From positions 7,674 to 71,673 of the forward strand of contig JAZQQJ010000025.1 in the NCBI GenBank assembly GCA_045629005.1: a stretch of DNA of 64,000 bases, read 5' to 3'. The notes under the pieces were generated by a model. The model saw only the letters and a list, made by a program, of their open reading frames with translations, did no database searches and was not told the DNA's origin. The first letter of the stretch is position 1; each line of letters opens with the position of its first letter. The position numbers and the translations under genes are program-made. Of the stretch, positions 1 through 8,888 are shown piece after piece. Origin of the DNA: RGIG3528 sp045629005. Its GTDB lineage: Bacteria; Bacillota; Clostridia; Lachnospirales; Lachnospiraceae.

Positions 1-428
1 TGAAGCTTATCTGTTTCCTTCAGGCAGAAAAGTTCTGAAAGCTGTGGTCTGTCGATTGCGCCCATTATGCAGCTTCCGACACCTTTTGCCCACGCTGCGG
101 TTGTCATGTTCGCAATGGCTATGCCTGCGTCGGTATCGTTCCCCTGTGCTGCAAGGTCCTCAATAACAGCTACAAAGAGAGTCGGAATCTCATTTTCCTT
201 CGGTGTGCCAAGCTCTTTGGGAAGAGCTGCTGCCCAATAAACAAGGCCGTTAACTTTCTTTACGTCTTCAGGCTTGTTTACAACGATGTAGTTAAGAGCC
301 TGTCTGTTTGCACCGCAATTGGCAATGCGTGCACTCTCCAGAATGTCATCAAGCACGTCCTGAGGAACAGCCTTTTGCTCAAATCTTCTGTATGTTCTTC
401 TTGTTTCAAGCAATTGCATTATATCCAT
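1..428 (-). CDS. Nitroreductase family protein, C-terminus cut by window edge
   Basis: The first 142 codons are visible; the rest lies beyond the window. The N-terminus has the nitroreductase signature (LLETRRTYRRFEQKAVP, then ESARIANCGANRQALNY), which in the family binds FMN at the dimer interface, and a middle segment AKGVGSCIMGAIDR typical of the small SagB/NfsA-like fold. Members are NAD(P)H-dependent flavoproteins reducing nitro groups, quinones or flavins in the cytoplasm; the substrate cannot be told from sequence. The ATG is two bases after the stop of the upstream FG-GAP gene, with AGGAGGAC-type ribosome site bases in that gene's end, so it is the last visible gene of a five-gene minus-strand operon. 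Confidence 0.85.
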   Translation of the reverse strand, partial: MDIMQLLETRRTYRRFEQKAVPQDVLDDILESARIANCGANRQALNYIVVNKPEDVKKVNGLVYWAAALPKELGTPKENEIPTLFVAVIEDLAAQGNDTDAGIAIANMTTAAWAKGVGSCIMGAIDRPQLSELFCLKETDKL

Positions 429-430
429 AA

Positions 431-1687
431 TCAGTCCTCCTCATATGTTCCGCCGGGATAAAGTGTTGAAGAATACAGTCTCCTTATCTGTTCAAGCGGT
501 TTTCCGGAAGGTGCTGTGGCCATATCGTATGCCGTTCCCGCATAAATCCATGCTGTATCGGCGCTGTAGACAATTACGTCTTCTTTTCCTCTTCCGAAAA
601 GGTCTGCATGAAGAACATATCCTTCATTGGGGAAGTTAACAACCTTATCACCCTGCGCGTTGTAAAGGCCGGGCATAACACCGCCGCCTCTTCTGTAGGC
701 AAGAATGTAATCCTTTCCTTCTCCGTTCCAGTTTCTGAACGTATCAACAATGGTAAGCCAGCCCTTAGTCTTGCGGTCTTCCTTCCAAAGGCCCTTTCCA
801 TCGGAACCTATAAGGAACATGCCGTCCTTTCCGTCCCACTGTCCTTTGTAGCCGTCGCCCCTTTGAATACGGTCGAGGCCTGCCACTTGGAGCCCCTTGC
901 CTTCGTCAATAAAACGGCCCGGTGCAATATGCTGGGATTCTATTGAATCCTCGTAGCGCCAAAGTTCATTACCATCTGCATCATAAAGACATGTAACGCT
1001 GCCGCCGACGCATATTTCTTTCCTGCCATCGCCGTTAATGTCTGCCGTCCACAGGCAATCGGCGTGATCCTCAAGATTCTTGCAGGACCACATAAGCTTT
1101 CCGTTATGGTCAAGCATATCATAGCCCGCCATTACTTCATCAAAGCCATCACCGTTAATGTCATATGCCCACGGGAAATGACCAAGATTGCCATCATGAG
1201 TCCAAAGAAGATTAAAGTCGTTGTCCATGGCCCACATATGGAAATATCTGTCTTTCAGAATAATGTCCCCGGGATGGGATTTTCCGGAAATATTGCAGAT
1301 AATAATGCAGTCATGCGCCTCATCCGAAGGAAGCGGATAATCTTTCTTTGTTGCGCCCGTTTTACCGTCAAGGACGAGAAACCGCTTATTCATAACGCAG
1401 AGCACTTCAAGTTTTCCGTCGTTATCAAAATCATAAACCTGTGCAGGAAAGTCCGAACCGAAGTTTCCCGGCTTTTCAGAGGGCGTACCCTTCTGCCACA
1501 TCATCTCGCCTGTAAGCCTGTACGCTGTAACGCAGACAATCTGGTGAGGAACATATCTGTCGTCGATATCACCGTCTGCCTGCACCATAACAAGCTCCAT
1601 GCGTCCGTCACCGTCTATGTCGCCAAGCAGGCCCTTGCTGCCTTTAGCGGCAGACAAATCAATTTTACCAAGTTCAATAGCATCCAT
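431..1687 (-). CDS. Cytoplasmic FG-GAP/VCBS-type beta-propeller protein, rhamnogalacturonan-lyase-like
   Basis: About 418 residues made of repeated blades with calcium-binding loops of the DxDxDG type (DIDGDGRME near the N-terminus, DFDNDGKLE near 85, DINGDGFDE near 175, DINGDGRKE near 215). Such loops occur in FG-GAP/VCBS propellers and in the eight-bladed rhamnogalacturonan lyases of family PL11, but the protein is shorter than PL11 enzymes (about 600) and lacks a signal peptide, so a lyase function is only a possibility. The reading frame extends upstream to a TTG at 1705, but AAGGTG lies just ahead of two ATGs at 1690 and 1687, with the better spacing for 1687. It lies between a GH13 glucosidase and a nitroreductase in one operon, which suggests intracellular sugar or oligosaccharide handling. 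Confidence 0.7.
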   Translation of the reverse strand: MDAIELGKIDLSAAKGSKGLLGDIDGDGRMELVMVQADGDIDDRYVPHQIVCVTAYRLTGEMMWQKGTPSEKPGNFGSDFPAQVYDFDNDGKLEVLCVMNKRFLVLDGKTGATKKDYPLPSDEAHDCIIICNISGKSHPGDIILKDRYFHMWAMDNDFNLLWTHDGNLGHFPWAYDINGDGFDEVMAGYDMLDHNGKLMWSCKNLEDHADCLWTADINGDGRKEICVGGSVTCLYDADGNELWRYEDSIESQHIAPGRFIDEGKGLQVAGLDRIQRGDGYKGQWDGKDGMFLIGSDGKGLWKEDRKTKGWLTIVDTFRNWNGEGKDYILAYRRGGGVMPGLYNAQGDKVVNFPNEGYVLHADLFGRGKEDVIVYSADTAWIYAGTAYDMATAPSGKPLEQIRRLYSSTLYPGGTYEED

Positions 1688-1716
1688 CATTATCACCTTG
1701 CGCAAAGAATTAGTTT

Positions 1717-3258
1717 TTATCGACTCAGCCTTACAGCCACAAAGCTGCCGGACTTAAGTATAACATCCGTAGCATCGGCACTGACATCACCTATTGAAAA
1801 TACAATGTCTCCACATACGGAATAAGTCTTTTCTTTGTTTGTCGGATTAACAACCATTACAAGACTTCCACGCTTGTAAGCAAGGGGCTCACGGCTTAAA
1901 AGCTCCAGGTTGTCATTATCGGTAAGCTCAGGATTCTCATGTCTGAAGGCAGTAATCTTCCTGAAAACATTCAAAAGGGAATCTGAATCTTTCTCTTCTG
2001 CTTCAACATTCACCGACTTGTAGTTTTCTTTATCGATCGGAAGGTAAAGCTTATCCTCCGAAGCCACTGAAAAGCCTGCGTTAACAGACGAGTTCCACTG
2101 CATGGGAGTTCTTGTACCGGTTCTTGTGAAGCCTCCTTCCTTCGTAGGCATTCCGTCAATGTATCTCATGCCGATTTCGTCACCGTAGTACATAAAAGGA
2201 GTTCCCGGAAGCGTAAAGAAAAATGCATAGAAGAGCTTTGCTTCTTCATCATTCAGAACAGGCTGTATGCGAGGTGTGTCGTGGTTACCTGTTATAAGCG
2301 CAATATAGCCCTTTCCTTTGCTTTGTTCATACAAAGACATGTAATCGTTAAGGAACTTCTCGGCAGAGCCGTTCCTGGCCATTTTTCTAAAATAACTGTT
2401 GTCCTCACCGCCTTCATGGTCGGAATATTCTCTTACAAGCTGCTTATAACCGCTGCCCCACCAATCCAGAAGGAAGTCCATATCAAAGCCCGCATCAAGT
2501 GATTCGTTCGGACGTCCCCACTCGGAAACAAAAGCCGCCTCGGGATATTTGGTATGAACACGTCCAAGAATGTCCTGCCATACTTTTATTGTACCGGACT
2601 TATGTTCGTCATCACGTTTAATGAGAGAGTCCGCCATATCCACGCGGAAACCGTCACAGCCCTTTTCGAGCCAGAAGCAAATAATGTCAAAAACCGCCTC
2701 TCTTGTTGCAAGACAGGCAGGGTCATCCATAGATTTCTGCCAAGGCTTCTCAGGCTTCAGAAAACCATAATTCAACGCAGGCTGACATTTAAAAAAGTTC
2801 GTAATGTAAGCTCCGTCACGAGGTGCCTCGCCGGCCACGAAATTAAGACCATCCCCGCCCTCAAGCCAGAAGCCTGTCCAAATGTACCTGTCGGAGAATT
2901 CATTCTTCTCAGCCTTACAGCTTTCCTTAAACCAGGCATGTTCCTCGGAAGTGTGTCCCGGTACAAGGTCAAGAATAATATGCATATCACGTTTATGCAC
3001 TTCCTCAAAAAGATGAACAAGATCAGCCTCGGTACCGTAACGGTCAGCAACCTTTTTATAATCCCTTACATCGTAACCTGCATCCTTAAAAGGGGAGTCA
3101 TAACAGGGATTCATCCATATCGCATTACATCCAAGCGATTTAATATAATCAAGCTTCTCTGTAATACCGTTAAAATCGCCTATTCCGTCGCCGTTTGAAT
3201 CATAAAAGCTCTGCGGATATATCTCGTAAAAAACCGCATCCTTAAGCCAGTTTGCCAT
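1717..3258 (-). CDS. GH13 alpha-glucosidase (oligo-1,6-glucosidase type)
   Basis: A 513-residue cytoplasmic alpha-amylase-family enzyme, a normal length for oligo-1,6-glucosidase or trehalose-6-phosphate hydrolase relatives. It has a calcium-loop motif FYDSNGDGIGDFNG near 18-31, the region II motif GFRVDMAD with nucleophile Asp207, the acid/base Glu246 in FVSEWGRP, and the transition-state Asp327 in ITGNHDTPR. No signal peptide is present, so it would hydrolyse imported alpha-glucosides. The long frame begins at a GTG (3267) directly after the upstream stop, but AGGTGG precedes the ATG at 3258, which is preferred. Substrate specificity (isomaltose, sucrose, maltose) cannot be settled from the motifs alone. 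Confidence 0.9.
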   Translation of the reverse strand: MANWLKDAVFYEIYPQSFYDSNGDGIGDFNGITEKLDYIKSLGCNAIWMNPCYDSPFKDAGYDVRDYKKVADRYGTEADLVHLFEEVHKRDMHIILDLVPGHTSEEHAWFKESCKAEKNEFSDRYIWTGFWLEGGDGLNFVAGEAPRDGAYITNFFKCQPALNYGFLKPEKPWQKSMDDPACLATREAVFDIICFWLEKGCDGFRVDMADSLIKRDDEHKSGTIKVWQDILGRVHTKYPEAAFVSEWGRPNESLDAGFDMDFLLDWWGSGYKQLVREYSDHEGGEDNSYFRKMARNGSAEKFLNDYMSLYEQSKGKGYIALITGNHDTPRIQPVLNDEEAKLFYAFFFTLPGTPFMYYGDEIGMRYIDGMPTKEGGFTRTGTRTPMQWNSSVNAGFSVASEDKLYLPIDKENYKSVNVEAEEKDSDSLLNVFRKITAFRHENPELTDNDNLELLSREPLAYKRGSLVMVVNPTNKEKTYSVCGDIVFSIGDVSADATDVILKSGSFVAVRLSR

Positions 3259-3267
3259 ATTTCCCAC

Positions 3268-5067
3268 CTACTTATTTTCAACCTTCTCAAGTCTTCCGAA
3301 GAAGATTTCATGAGCATCGTTATATTCTTTATTGTACTTTTCGTTAGCGCCCTGATGTAAAAGTGATGTGTAGTTGTGTGCCTTGTCAGCATCAGGCTCA
3401 ACACGTGCAACTACAGCAATGCCGACATTTGAGCATATGTCGGAGATTCTTTCCGCATTTGTAAGCACGTCCATAAATACAGTACCCTGGAAGACATCAC
3501 ATTCTCCCTCTCTGAGCCTTATGTAATGATTGTCTTTCAAGGTTGCCACGAGATCGTCAACAACCTGCTCAAGCGGCTCAATGTGACGTGCACTTTCGAT
3601 ATCTCTGAATTGGAAAGCCTTTGTAGTATATTCAAGTATTCTGTCAAGCAGTGACTGAAGGACACGTAATTCCTCAAGTGCACTGTCAGAAAGCTTGAAA
3701 CCCTTTTCCGCAAGGTTCTTGGCACATTCGGAAATATTAACGGCATGGTCCCCGAGACGTTCAAACTCCTCAGTAGTCTTAAAATACTGGTCGAAAATGT
3801 CAACGTGATTCTCAGCTCTGACATAAGGAGACATTTTGGCAAGATAGTGGCTCACACCATCCGTAAGCCTGTCGATGTTGTCCTCTTCTTCCATAACTTC
3901 GTTAAATTTGGCTTCATCGTATTCATTAAGCAGTCCGATAGCAATTGAAATGTTTGAAATTGCTGCCGAAAGCATTGTAAGAAGCGCATTGTAGCAGCCT
4001 CTGAAGGCAATAGCGGGAGTACTGAAGAATGAAGGGTTGAGTGCTTCAATCTTATCTTCATATTTCCAGCCTTTATTGTCTTCTTCCTTTATTATCTTTC
4101 TGGCAAGCTTCTCATAGACCGGAATTAACGGGAAAAGACAAATTGCACAGCCAAGATTGAACACAGTATTTGTATTCGCAATACCACCGGAATTGATGGG
4201 TGCTTCCCAAATCGAATCAAGAAGTCCAACGCTATGAACTATTGTAACGACAACAAGGACAAGGACTGTTTCGCTGAGGTTAAAGAGAATGTTGACAATA
4301 CCGACACGTCTTGCCTCTGCCTTTGCACCGATAGAGCATACTATTGCGGTTGTAACACAGTCACCGAGATAAATACCTACAACAACCGCATATATTGCCT
4401 TAAAGGTCAAATCCCCAGACAATGAAAATGCCTGCAAAATACCGATTGTCGCGGAAGAACTTTGCAGAACAAAAGCAACGCCCGCACCTGTAGCATAGCC
4501 GAGGATAGGATTGCCCGAGAGATTGGAAAAGAGGCTGTCAAATGCTCCGGATTCGGAAAGTGCATTAACAGAGCCCGTCATATTCAGAAGTCCGCTGAAA
4601 AGGATACCAAAGCCGATGGCAATGCTTCCGACTCCCTGAGTCTTTTTAGCCTTGAAGCCCATTATAAGAATAATACCAAGAATAAGTGCCAGGGGTGCCA
4701 GTGTGGAAGGCTTGAAAATCTGAAGCCACGATGATCCCGATGCATCAACATCAAGGAGACGGATAATCTGACCGGTAACTGTCGTTCCGACGTTTGCACC
4801 GATGATTATTCCGAGAGACTGTTTAAGAGTGATAATGCCTGCGCCAACGAGGCCGGCAGTAATAACAATTGTCGCTGTTGAAGACTGTATAACGGCAGTA
4901 ACGAATACACCAAGCAGGAATGCCTTGATGGGATTGTTTGTGACTTTTTCCATAGCCACCTTCAAAGTACCTGAAGAACTTTCCCTCAGGCTGTTTCCCA
5001 TAAGACGCATACCATACAGAAACATGGCAAGCCCGCCAAATAACGTAATTACGTCAAAAATGCTCAT
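3268..5067 (-). CDS. Na/Pi cotransporter family protein with C-terminal PhoU-like domain
   Basis: A 599-residue membrane protein of the NptA/YjbB group. The membrane half has two inverted copies of the signature QSS(S/T)AT, at 61-66 and 202-207, with GANVGTTVTGQ at 90-100, all features of sodium-dependent phosphate symporters. The cytoplasmic C-terminal third (about 340-570) is a helical PhoU-like domain. It probably exports or imports phosphate and may signal phosphate status. ATG at 5067 has AAAGGAG eight bases upstream. The GH13 gene follows with no gap, so translation is probably coupled; phosphate balance may relate to sugar phosphorylation in the same operon. Confidence 0.9.
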   Translation of the reverse strand: MSIFDVITLFGGLAMFLYGMRLMGNSLRESSSGTLKVAMEKVTNNPIKAFLLGVFVTAVIQSSTATIVITAGLVGAGIITLKQSLGIIIGANVGTTVTGQIIRLLDVDASGSSWLQIFKPSTLAPLALILGIILIMGFKAKKTQGVGSIAIGFGILFSGLLNMTGSVNALSESGAFDSLFSNLSGNPILGYATGAGVAFVLQSSSATIGILQAFSLSGDLTFKAIYAVVVGIYLGDCVTTAIVCSIGAKAEARRVGIVNILFNLSETVLVLVVVTIVHSVGLLDSIWEAPINSGGIANTNTVFNLGCAICLFPLIPVYEKLARKIIKEEDNKGWKYEDKIEALNPSFFSTPAIAFRGCYNALLTMLSAAISNISIAIGLLNEYDEAKFNEVMEEEDNIDRLTDGVSHYLAKMSPYVRAENHVDIFDQYFKTTEEFERLGDHAVNISECAKNLAEKGFKLSDSALEELRVLQSLLDRILEYTTKAFQFRDIESARHIEPLEQVVDDLVATLKDNHYIRLREGECDVFQGTVFMDVLTNAERISDICSNVGIAVVARVEPDADKAHNYTSLLHQGANEKYNKEYNDAHEIFFGRLEKVENK

Positions 5068-5114
5068 ACCTTACTCCTTTGCAAAAATGCTGCTTTCATT
5101 TTAGCTTTTCGCCT

Positions 5115-5855
5115 TTATTTTCGCAATACTATACAGTCATATCTGATGGTCTTCCCTTCAAGAGAGTACCCGGGTTTTACTCCCCCGAGGAATGGTCCCT
5201 TCAAAGGTCTTTTTACCACAATTTTACGAGGCTCTGCCGACAATGCAGCCTGCATAAGAGTATCCTCGTCATTGCTTTGACGTTCGAGAAGATATATCAT
5301 CTGGAATTTCTTTTTTACAAGAGCGGTATTGTTTTTATCGGGAAACATCGGATCAAGAAGTATGACATCAGGCTTTTCCGTAAGCTGTCCAAGGAGTTCT
5401 ATGCTGTCTCCTTCAATAACATTCATACGCGACACCGTTTCTTTAAGTTCGGGCATCTTCGCAGCTCTTCTGACAGCGTCTTTAAGAAGAGCACAAATAA
5501 TAGGGTCACGCTCAAACAATGTTACTCTGTGTCCCGCTGCCGCAAGAAGAATCGAATCCTCACCAAGCCCGGCTGTTGCATCAACAATAAAAAGAGGTTC
5601 ATCCGCGTCCTTGATTTTAGCGGCTTTCAAAAGCGGCTCGTGAAGAAGCCTGCCGTTTTCAAGGCGATGCCTCATCGCCGCAAAATCACCGTGAAGAACC
5701 ATTTTCCCGTTCTCAAAAAAGAGCCCGTCTTTGGCAAATCGCAAGACGGGTTCTTCTGTGTTTTCATTCTTTTCAATTACGACGGTATTGAGCTTCCTTG
5801 CCAGCTTTTCAGCAAGTCCCCTGTCTCCGCCTTTATCAAGAAATACTTTAAACAT
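5115..5855 (-). CDS. rsmJ: 16S rRNA m2G methyltransferase RsmJ family
   Basis: A 246-residue class I SAM-dependent methyltransferase. The SAM motif is VDATAGLGEDSILLAAAGH near 90-108, followed by the acidic LFERDP loop, the catalytic-type motif LLDPMFPDKNN near 170, and KIVVKRPLKGPFLGGVKP near 212-229. This combination of DPMFP and VVKRP is specific to the RsmJ/YhiQ family, which methylates a guanine in the 3' part of 16S rRNA (G1516 in E. coli). The ATG at 5855 has AAAGGGAT upstream. It is the first gene of the operon that continues to the left edge and has its own promoter at 5901-5929. Confidence 0.85.
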   Translation of the reverse strand: MFKVFLDKGGDRGLAEKLARKLNTVVIEKNENTEEPVLRFAKDGLFFENGKMVLHGDFAAMRHRLENGRLLHEPLLKAAKIKDADEPLFIVDATAGLGEDSILLAAAGHRVTLFERDPIICALLKDAVRRAAKMPELKETVSRMNVIEGDSIELLGQLTEKPDVILLDPMFPDKNNTALVKKKFQMIYLLERQSNDEDTLMQAALSAEPRKIVVKRPLKGPFLGGVKPGYSLEGKTIRYDCIVLRK

Positions 5856-5900
5856 GATAAATCCCTTTGTTACAGCCTTTTATATACTTTACACACAAGG

Positions 5901-5929
5901 ATTATATCATCATTAATCTGCATCATCAA
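5901..5929 (-). promoter_or_regulatory. Sigma-A promoter of the rsmJ operon
   Basis: Read on the minus strand: TTGATG, a 17-base spacer, then TATAAT, about 45-50 bases ahead of the rsmJ ATG and just beyond the stop of the upstream ABC permease. The -10 is perfect and the spacing ideal. Confidence 0.7.
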
Positions 5930-5934
5930 TACAA

Positions 5935-7977
5935 TCAGGCACGCTTTCCGCTTACAATTCTATAGTATGTGTTGCTTGTAAGCTTATAAACCGTAATATA
6001 GCCTATGGCAAATATGGTTACGCATACAGCAGCAATGCCTATAAGAAGCGGAACGTTATTAACATGAAAGAGCTTAAGCATTTCAAACATCATCGGCATT
6101 GCGAAAGAGAGATGCACTACCGCAAGGAAGGGAGGGAAGAAAAATACTGTAAGCATCTGTGAATTGATGCTCTTCTTAATGTCGTTTTTCGTCATTCCGA
6201 CCTTCTGCATAATTTCGAAGCGCTTCTGGTCTTCAAAGCCCTCCGTAATCTGCTTGTAATAGATTATAAGCACTGTTGCAACGATAAAAACAATGCTAAG
6301 CAGGATTCCGATGAAGAAAAGGCCACCATACATCGAGAAGAATTCGGCCTTCTCTGTAGCAACATCACCTATCGTACACTCAAGGCTTCCGTCATTCCAT
6401 CTGATTTCTTCGGAAATGCTCTCTACCGCTTCGCTTATCACTGCATACGTATCGGGTGCACCGGACATATTCCATCCATAGTACCAGTCCGCTCTTACAG
6501 GCACTTTTGTGCTTATTTCCACGTCCGAGAAAACCATCGGAGCAAAGGTGCTGTAGGAATCAACAACAATACATATGCTGTTAAACAAAAGCTCTGAGTC
6601 TTTAGAATACACATACGGAAAATCCGAAGGATTTTCTTTTACTTTAAATGTTTTCAGTCCCTCAAACTCAAATGTCGGTAATTTATATTTTCCCGCAGTG
6701 CAATAAATTATTATTTCATCAGAAGCAAGAGAATCACTTTTTCCGGTAAGAGCATTGTAATCTTCAATACTCAGGATGTAGAGGTTCTGGCTCTTCTCAA
6801 GCTTTTCCGAAGCCTTCATGGTATCGGCACCATAATTGTCATCATAATGGAAAACGCCGTTTTCAAATATTCCATCACTCTCAAGGTACCTTGAACTTAA
6901 TGTCGTAGAAAGATCGACACCCTTTTCGGTAAGGAACGCTTCGTAAGTCTTTGTTTTCTCCGCAAGTGATTCATCGCTAATGGCGTTAACATCATCAAGA
7001 TAGGCAACAATATGGCAGTCCCTGGGATACTGACGTGCTATGCTGTCTTCTTTACCGAAGAAAAGGCAGCCCGAGCCCGTAATCATTACCATAACCATTG
7101 TAGCGAGAATACAGATTACCGCAAGACCCGCACCATTTCGCTTCATTCTGTACGTCATTGAAGATACCGATACAAAATGTTTTGCTTTGTAATAATAACC
7201 TTTTCTGCTCTTAAGGAATTTGCAAAGAGCAACAGACCCTGAAACAAACAGAAGATCGGTAGCTAAAATTACAAGTCCGACTGCAATAAAGAAGCATGTA
7301 ATAGCTGTAATAGTTGTTCTGCATCTGACTGCGATGTAATACGCAACAGCAAGAATTACAACACCAAGAACCGCAAGCACCCAGTTTGCTTTTACGGGTT
7401 TTTCTCCCATGCTCTCATTCTTAACGAGCTCAATAGGGTTTGTTTTCTTCACTGCCCGAAGGGATCTTAGCAGGATAATAATAAACAGTATTGCATAAAA
7501 CACAATTGTTCTAATAACCGAAGAAAATTCAAAGGTCAGTCCGTATGTTACTTCCAAATCAACAAATCTCAGGAGACACACCTCGGAAAATTTCTCCAGA
7601 AGCATTCCGACAGCAAGACCACCTGCGATACAAACACCTGCGGAAATAGCATTTTCCCACAAAAGAATCTTTGAAAGGTTCTTCTTGTCCATACCAAGAA
7701 CATTATAAAGTCCAAATTCTTTTAGTCTGCGTTTTATCAGGAAAGAATTGACATAAAGCATGTATGTAATAGAGAAAAAGAATATTACATACATTCCGAG
7801 ATAAAGAACAACAACCAATGTTGTGCTCATTTCTGCAACGGACTGCTTTCTTGAAAGCGCATCCAAAATGTAATAAATGGATATTACACACATTCCCATA
7901 ATGAAATAGGGAATGTACAGCTGTTTATTGTTTTTAATGCCGTTCAGGGCAAGTTTTCTGTATAATCCCTGTTTCAT
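5935..7977 (-). CDS. BceB-type ABC transporter permease (FtsX family)
   Basis: A 680-residue permease with about ten transmembrane segments and one large extracellular domain (about 310-530) between the seventh and eighth helices, the hallmark of BceB/YtsD permeases. With the upstream ATPase it would free cell-wall lipid targets from peptide antibiotics such as bacitracin and also serve as the sensor for the adjacent kinase. The C-terminal FtsX core (EGFEDQKRFEIMQKVGM) is clear. Its ATG overlaps the stop of the ATPase gene (TAATG), a classic translational coupling. Which drug it recognises cannot be predicted, since the large extracellular loop diverges between modules. Confidence 0.9.
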   Translation of the reverse strand: MKQGLYRKLALNGIKNNKQLYIPYFIMGMCVISIYYILDALSRKQSVAEMSTTLVVVLYLGMYVIFFFSITYMLYVNSFLIKRRLKEFGLYNVLGMDKKNLSKILLWENAISAGVCIAGGLAVGMLLEKFSEVCLLRFVDLEVTYGLTFEFSSVIRTIVFYAILFIIILLRSLRAVKKTNPIELVKNESMGEKPVKANWVLAVLGVVILAVAYYIAVRCRTTITAITCFFIAVGLVILATDLLFVSGSVALCKFLKSRKGYYYKAKHFVSVSSMTYRMKRNGAGLAVICILATMVMVMITGSGCLFFGKEDSIARQYPRDCHIVAYLDDVNAISDESLAEKTKTYEAFLTEKGVDLSTTLSSRYLESDGIFENGVFHYDDNYGADTMKASEKLEKSQNLYILSIEDYNALTGKSDSLASDEIIIYCTAGKYKLPTFEFEGLKTFKVKENPSDFPYVYSKDSELLFNSICIVVDSYSTFAPMVFSDVEISTKVPVRADWYYGWNMSGAPDTYAVISEAVESISEEIRWNDGSLECTIGDVATEKAEFFSMYGGLFFIGILLSIVFIVATVLIIYYKQITEGFEDQKRFEIMQKVGMTKNDIKKSINSQMLTVFFFPPFLAVVHLSFAMPMMFEMLKLFHVNNVPLLIGIAAVCVTIFAIGYITVYKLTSNTYYRIVSGKRA

Positions 7978-8735
7978 TATCTGTCTCCTGCCTGAAGCAT
8001 TGTAAGAGTTTCGCTGACTTTCTGGTAAAGCTGCTCATTTGTCATCTCGCCGCGGAAAAGCTGATGATATACTTCTCCGTCCTTAATGAAAAGGATGCGG
8101 TTTGCATGGCTTGCTGCCTTGACCGAATGTGTAACCATAAGAATAGTCTGCCCGCCTTTGTTAATCCTTCCGAACATTTTAAGGAGCTCGTCCGTAGCCT
8201 TTGAATCAAGTGCACCGGTAGGTTCATCGGCAAGTATAATCTTGGGATTTGTGATAAGTGCTCTCGCAACTGCCGCACGCTGTTTCTGGCCACCGGACAC
8301 TTCGTAAGGGTATTTCTTAATAAGATCGGAAATGCCAAGCTGTTCGGCAATAGGCGTAAGTTTTTCAGCCATCTCACTATGCGGTCTGTTTGCAAGAACA
8401 AGAGGTAAATATATGTTGTCCTCCAAAGAGAATGTATCAAGCAAATTAAACTCCTGGAATACAAATCCAAGATTATCGCGTCTGAAAGCAGCAACTTCGC
8501 TTTCTTTTACTTTGGAAAGGTCGTTTCCGTCAAGAATTACCTGTCCGCCGGTTGCTTTGTCAAGTGCAGCAAGGATATTGAGGAGTGTTGTTTTTCCGCT
8601 TCCCGACTCACCCATGATTGCAACGTACTCGCCGTTCTCAACAGAAAAGCTTACGTTCTTAAGTGCTTCGACCTGATTCTTTCCAAGTCTTGTTGTATAA
8701 ATCTTTTTTACATTTTTAACTTCCAGTAAACTCAT
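7977..8735 (-). CDS. BceA-type ABC transporter ATP-binding protein
   Basis: A 252-residue nucleotide-binding subunit of the MacB/LolD-like class used by antimicrobial peptide detoxification transporters. Walker A is GESGSGKTT at 42-50, the signature VSGGQKQR at 146-153, Walker B IILADE ends at Glu171, with the family sequence PTGALDSK after it. The frame opens at an ATG at 8753, but AAAGGG overlaps that codon and lies nine bases before the ATG at 8735, giving MSLLEVKNVKK as the more likely start. It is coupled to the permease downstream and follows a BceR-like operator at 8873-8886. Confidence 0.9.
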   Translation of the reverse strand: MSLLEVKNVKKIYTTRLGKNQVEALKNVSFSVENGEYVAIMGESGSGKTTLLNILAALDKATGGQVILDGNDLSKVKESEVAAFRRDNLGFVFQEFNLLDTFSLEDNIYLPLVLANRPHSEMAEKLTPIAEQLGISDLIKKYPYEVSGGQKQRAAVARALITNPKIILADEPTGALDSKATDELLKMFGRINKGGQTILMVTHSVKAASHANRILFIKDGEVYHQLFRGEMTNEQLYQKVSETLTMLQAGDR

Positions 8736-8812
8736 TATTATGTTCCCTTTCATAGATGTTGTTACTTTATGCAGCCCTTCAACCCCTCTTCTGCGTGCCG
8801 CATCTGACCACC

Positions 8813-8818
8813 ATTATA
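8813..8818 (-). promoter_or_regulatory. -10 element of the bceAB-like operon
   Basis: A perfect TATAAT on the minus strand about 78 bases ahead of the ATPase ATG. Seventeen bases upstream is TGGTGC, a poor -35, as expected for a promoter that needs an activator. A BceR-like box lies 55 bases upstream of it. Confidence 0.55.
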
Positions 8819-8822
8819 TTTC

Positions 8823-8866
8823 AAAAAAGAACCGTGCACCATCGAAACGGCTTACAGTTCTTTTGA
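8823..8866 (-). terminator. Rho-independent terminator after the histidine kinase gene
   Basis: On the minus strand an AAAAGAAC / GTTCTTTT stem ends in a run of six or more T. It would end the regulator-kinase transcript and set the peptide transporter genes apart as a separately induced unit. The poor -35 of the transporter promoter lies inside this hairpin. Confidence 0.55.
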
Positions 8867-8872
8867 ATCACC

Positions 8873-8886
8873 TTACAAAATTGTCA
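8873..8886 (-). promoter_or_regulatory. Putative BceR-type operator
   Basis: The minus strand reads TGACAATTTTGTAA, which fits the reported TNACA-N4-TGTAA consensus of BceR-like response regulators. It begins two bases after the kinase stop codon and 55 bases upstream of the -10 of the transporter operon, a normal position for this activator class. Confidence 0.65.
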
Positions 8887-8888
8887 CA

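Noticed and set aside
1064..1825. Long plus-strand frame opposite the FG-GAP gene
   Set aside because: Shadow of the minus-strand gene; no ribosome site, composition unlike a protein family, and the minus-strand gene has clear calcium loops.
5079..5981. Long plus-strand frame opposite rsmJ
   Set aside because: The minus strand encodes a full RsmJ with all motifs; the plus frame is basic and Cys/Phe-rich noise.
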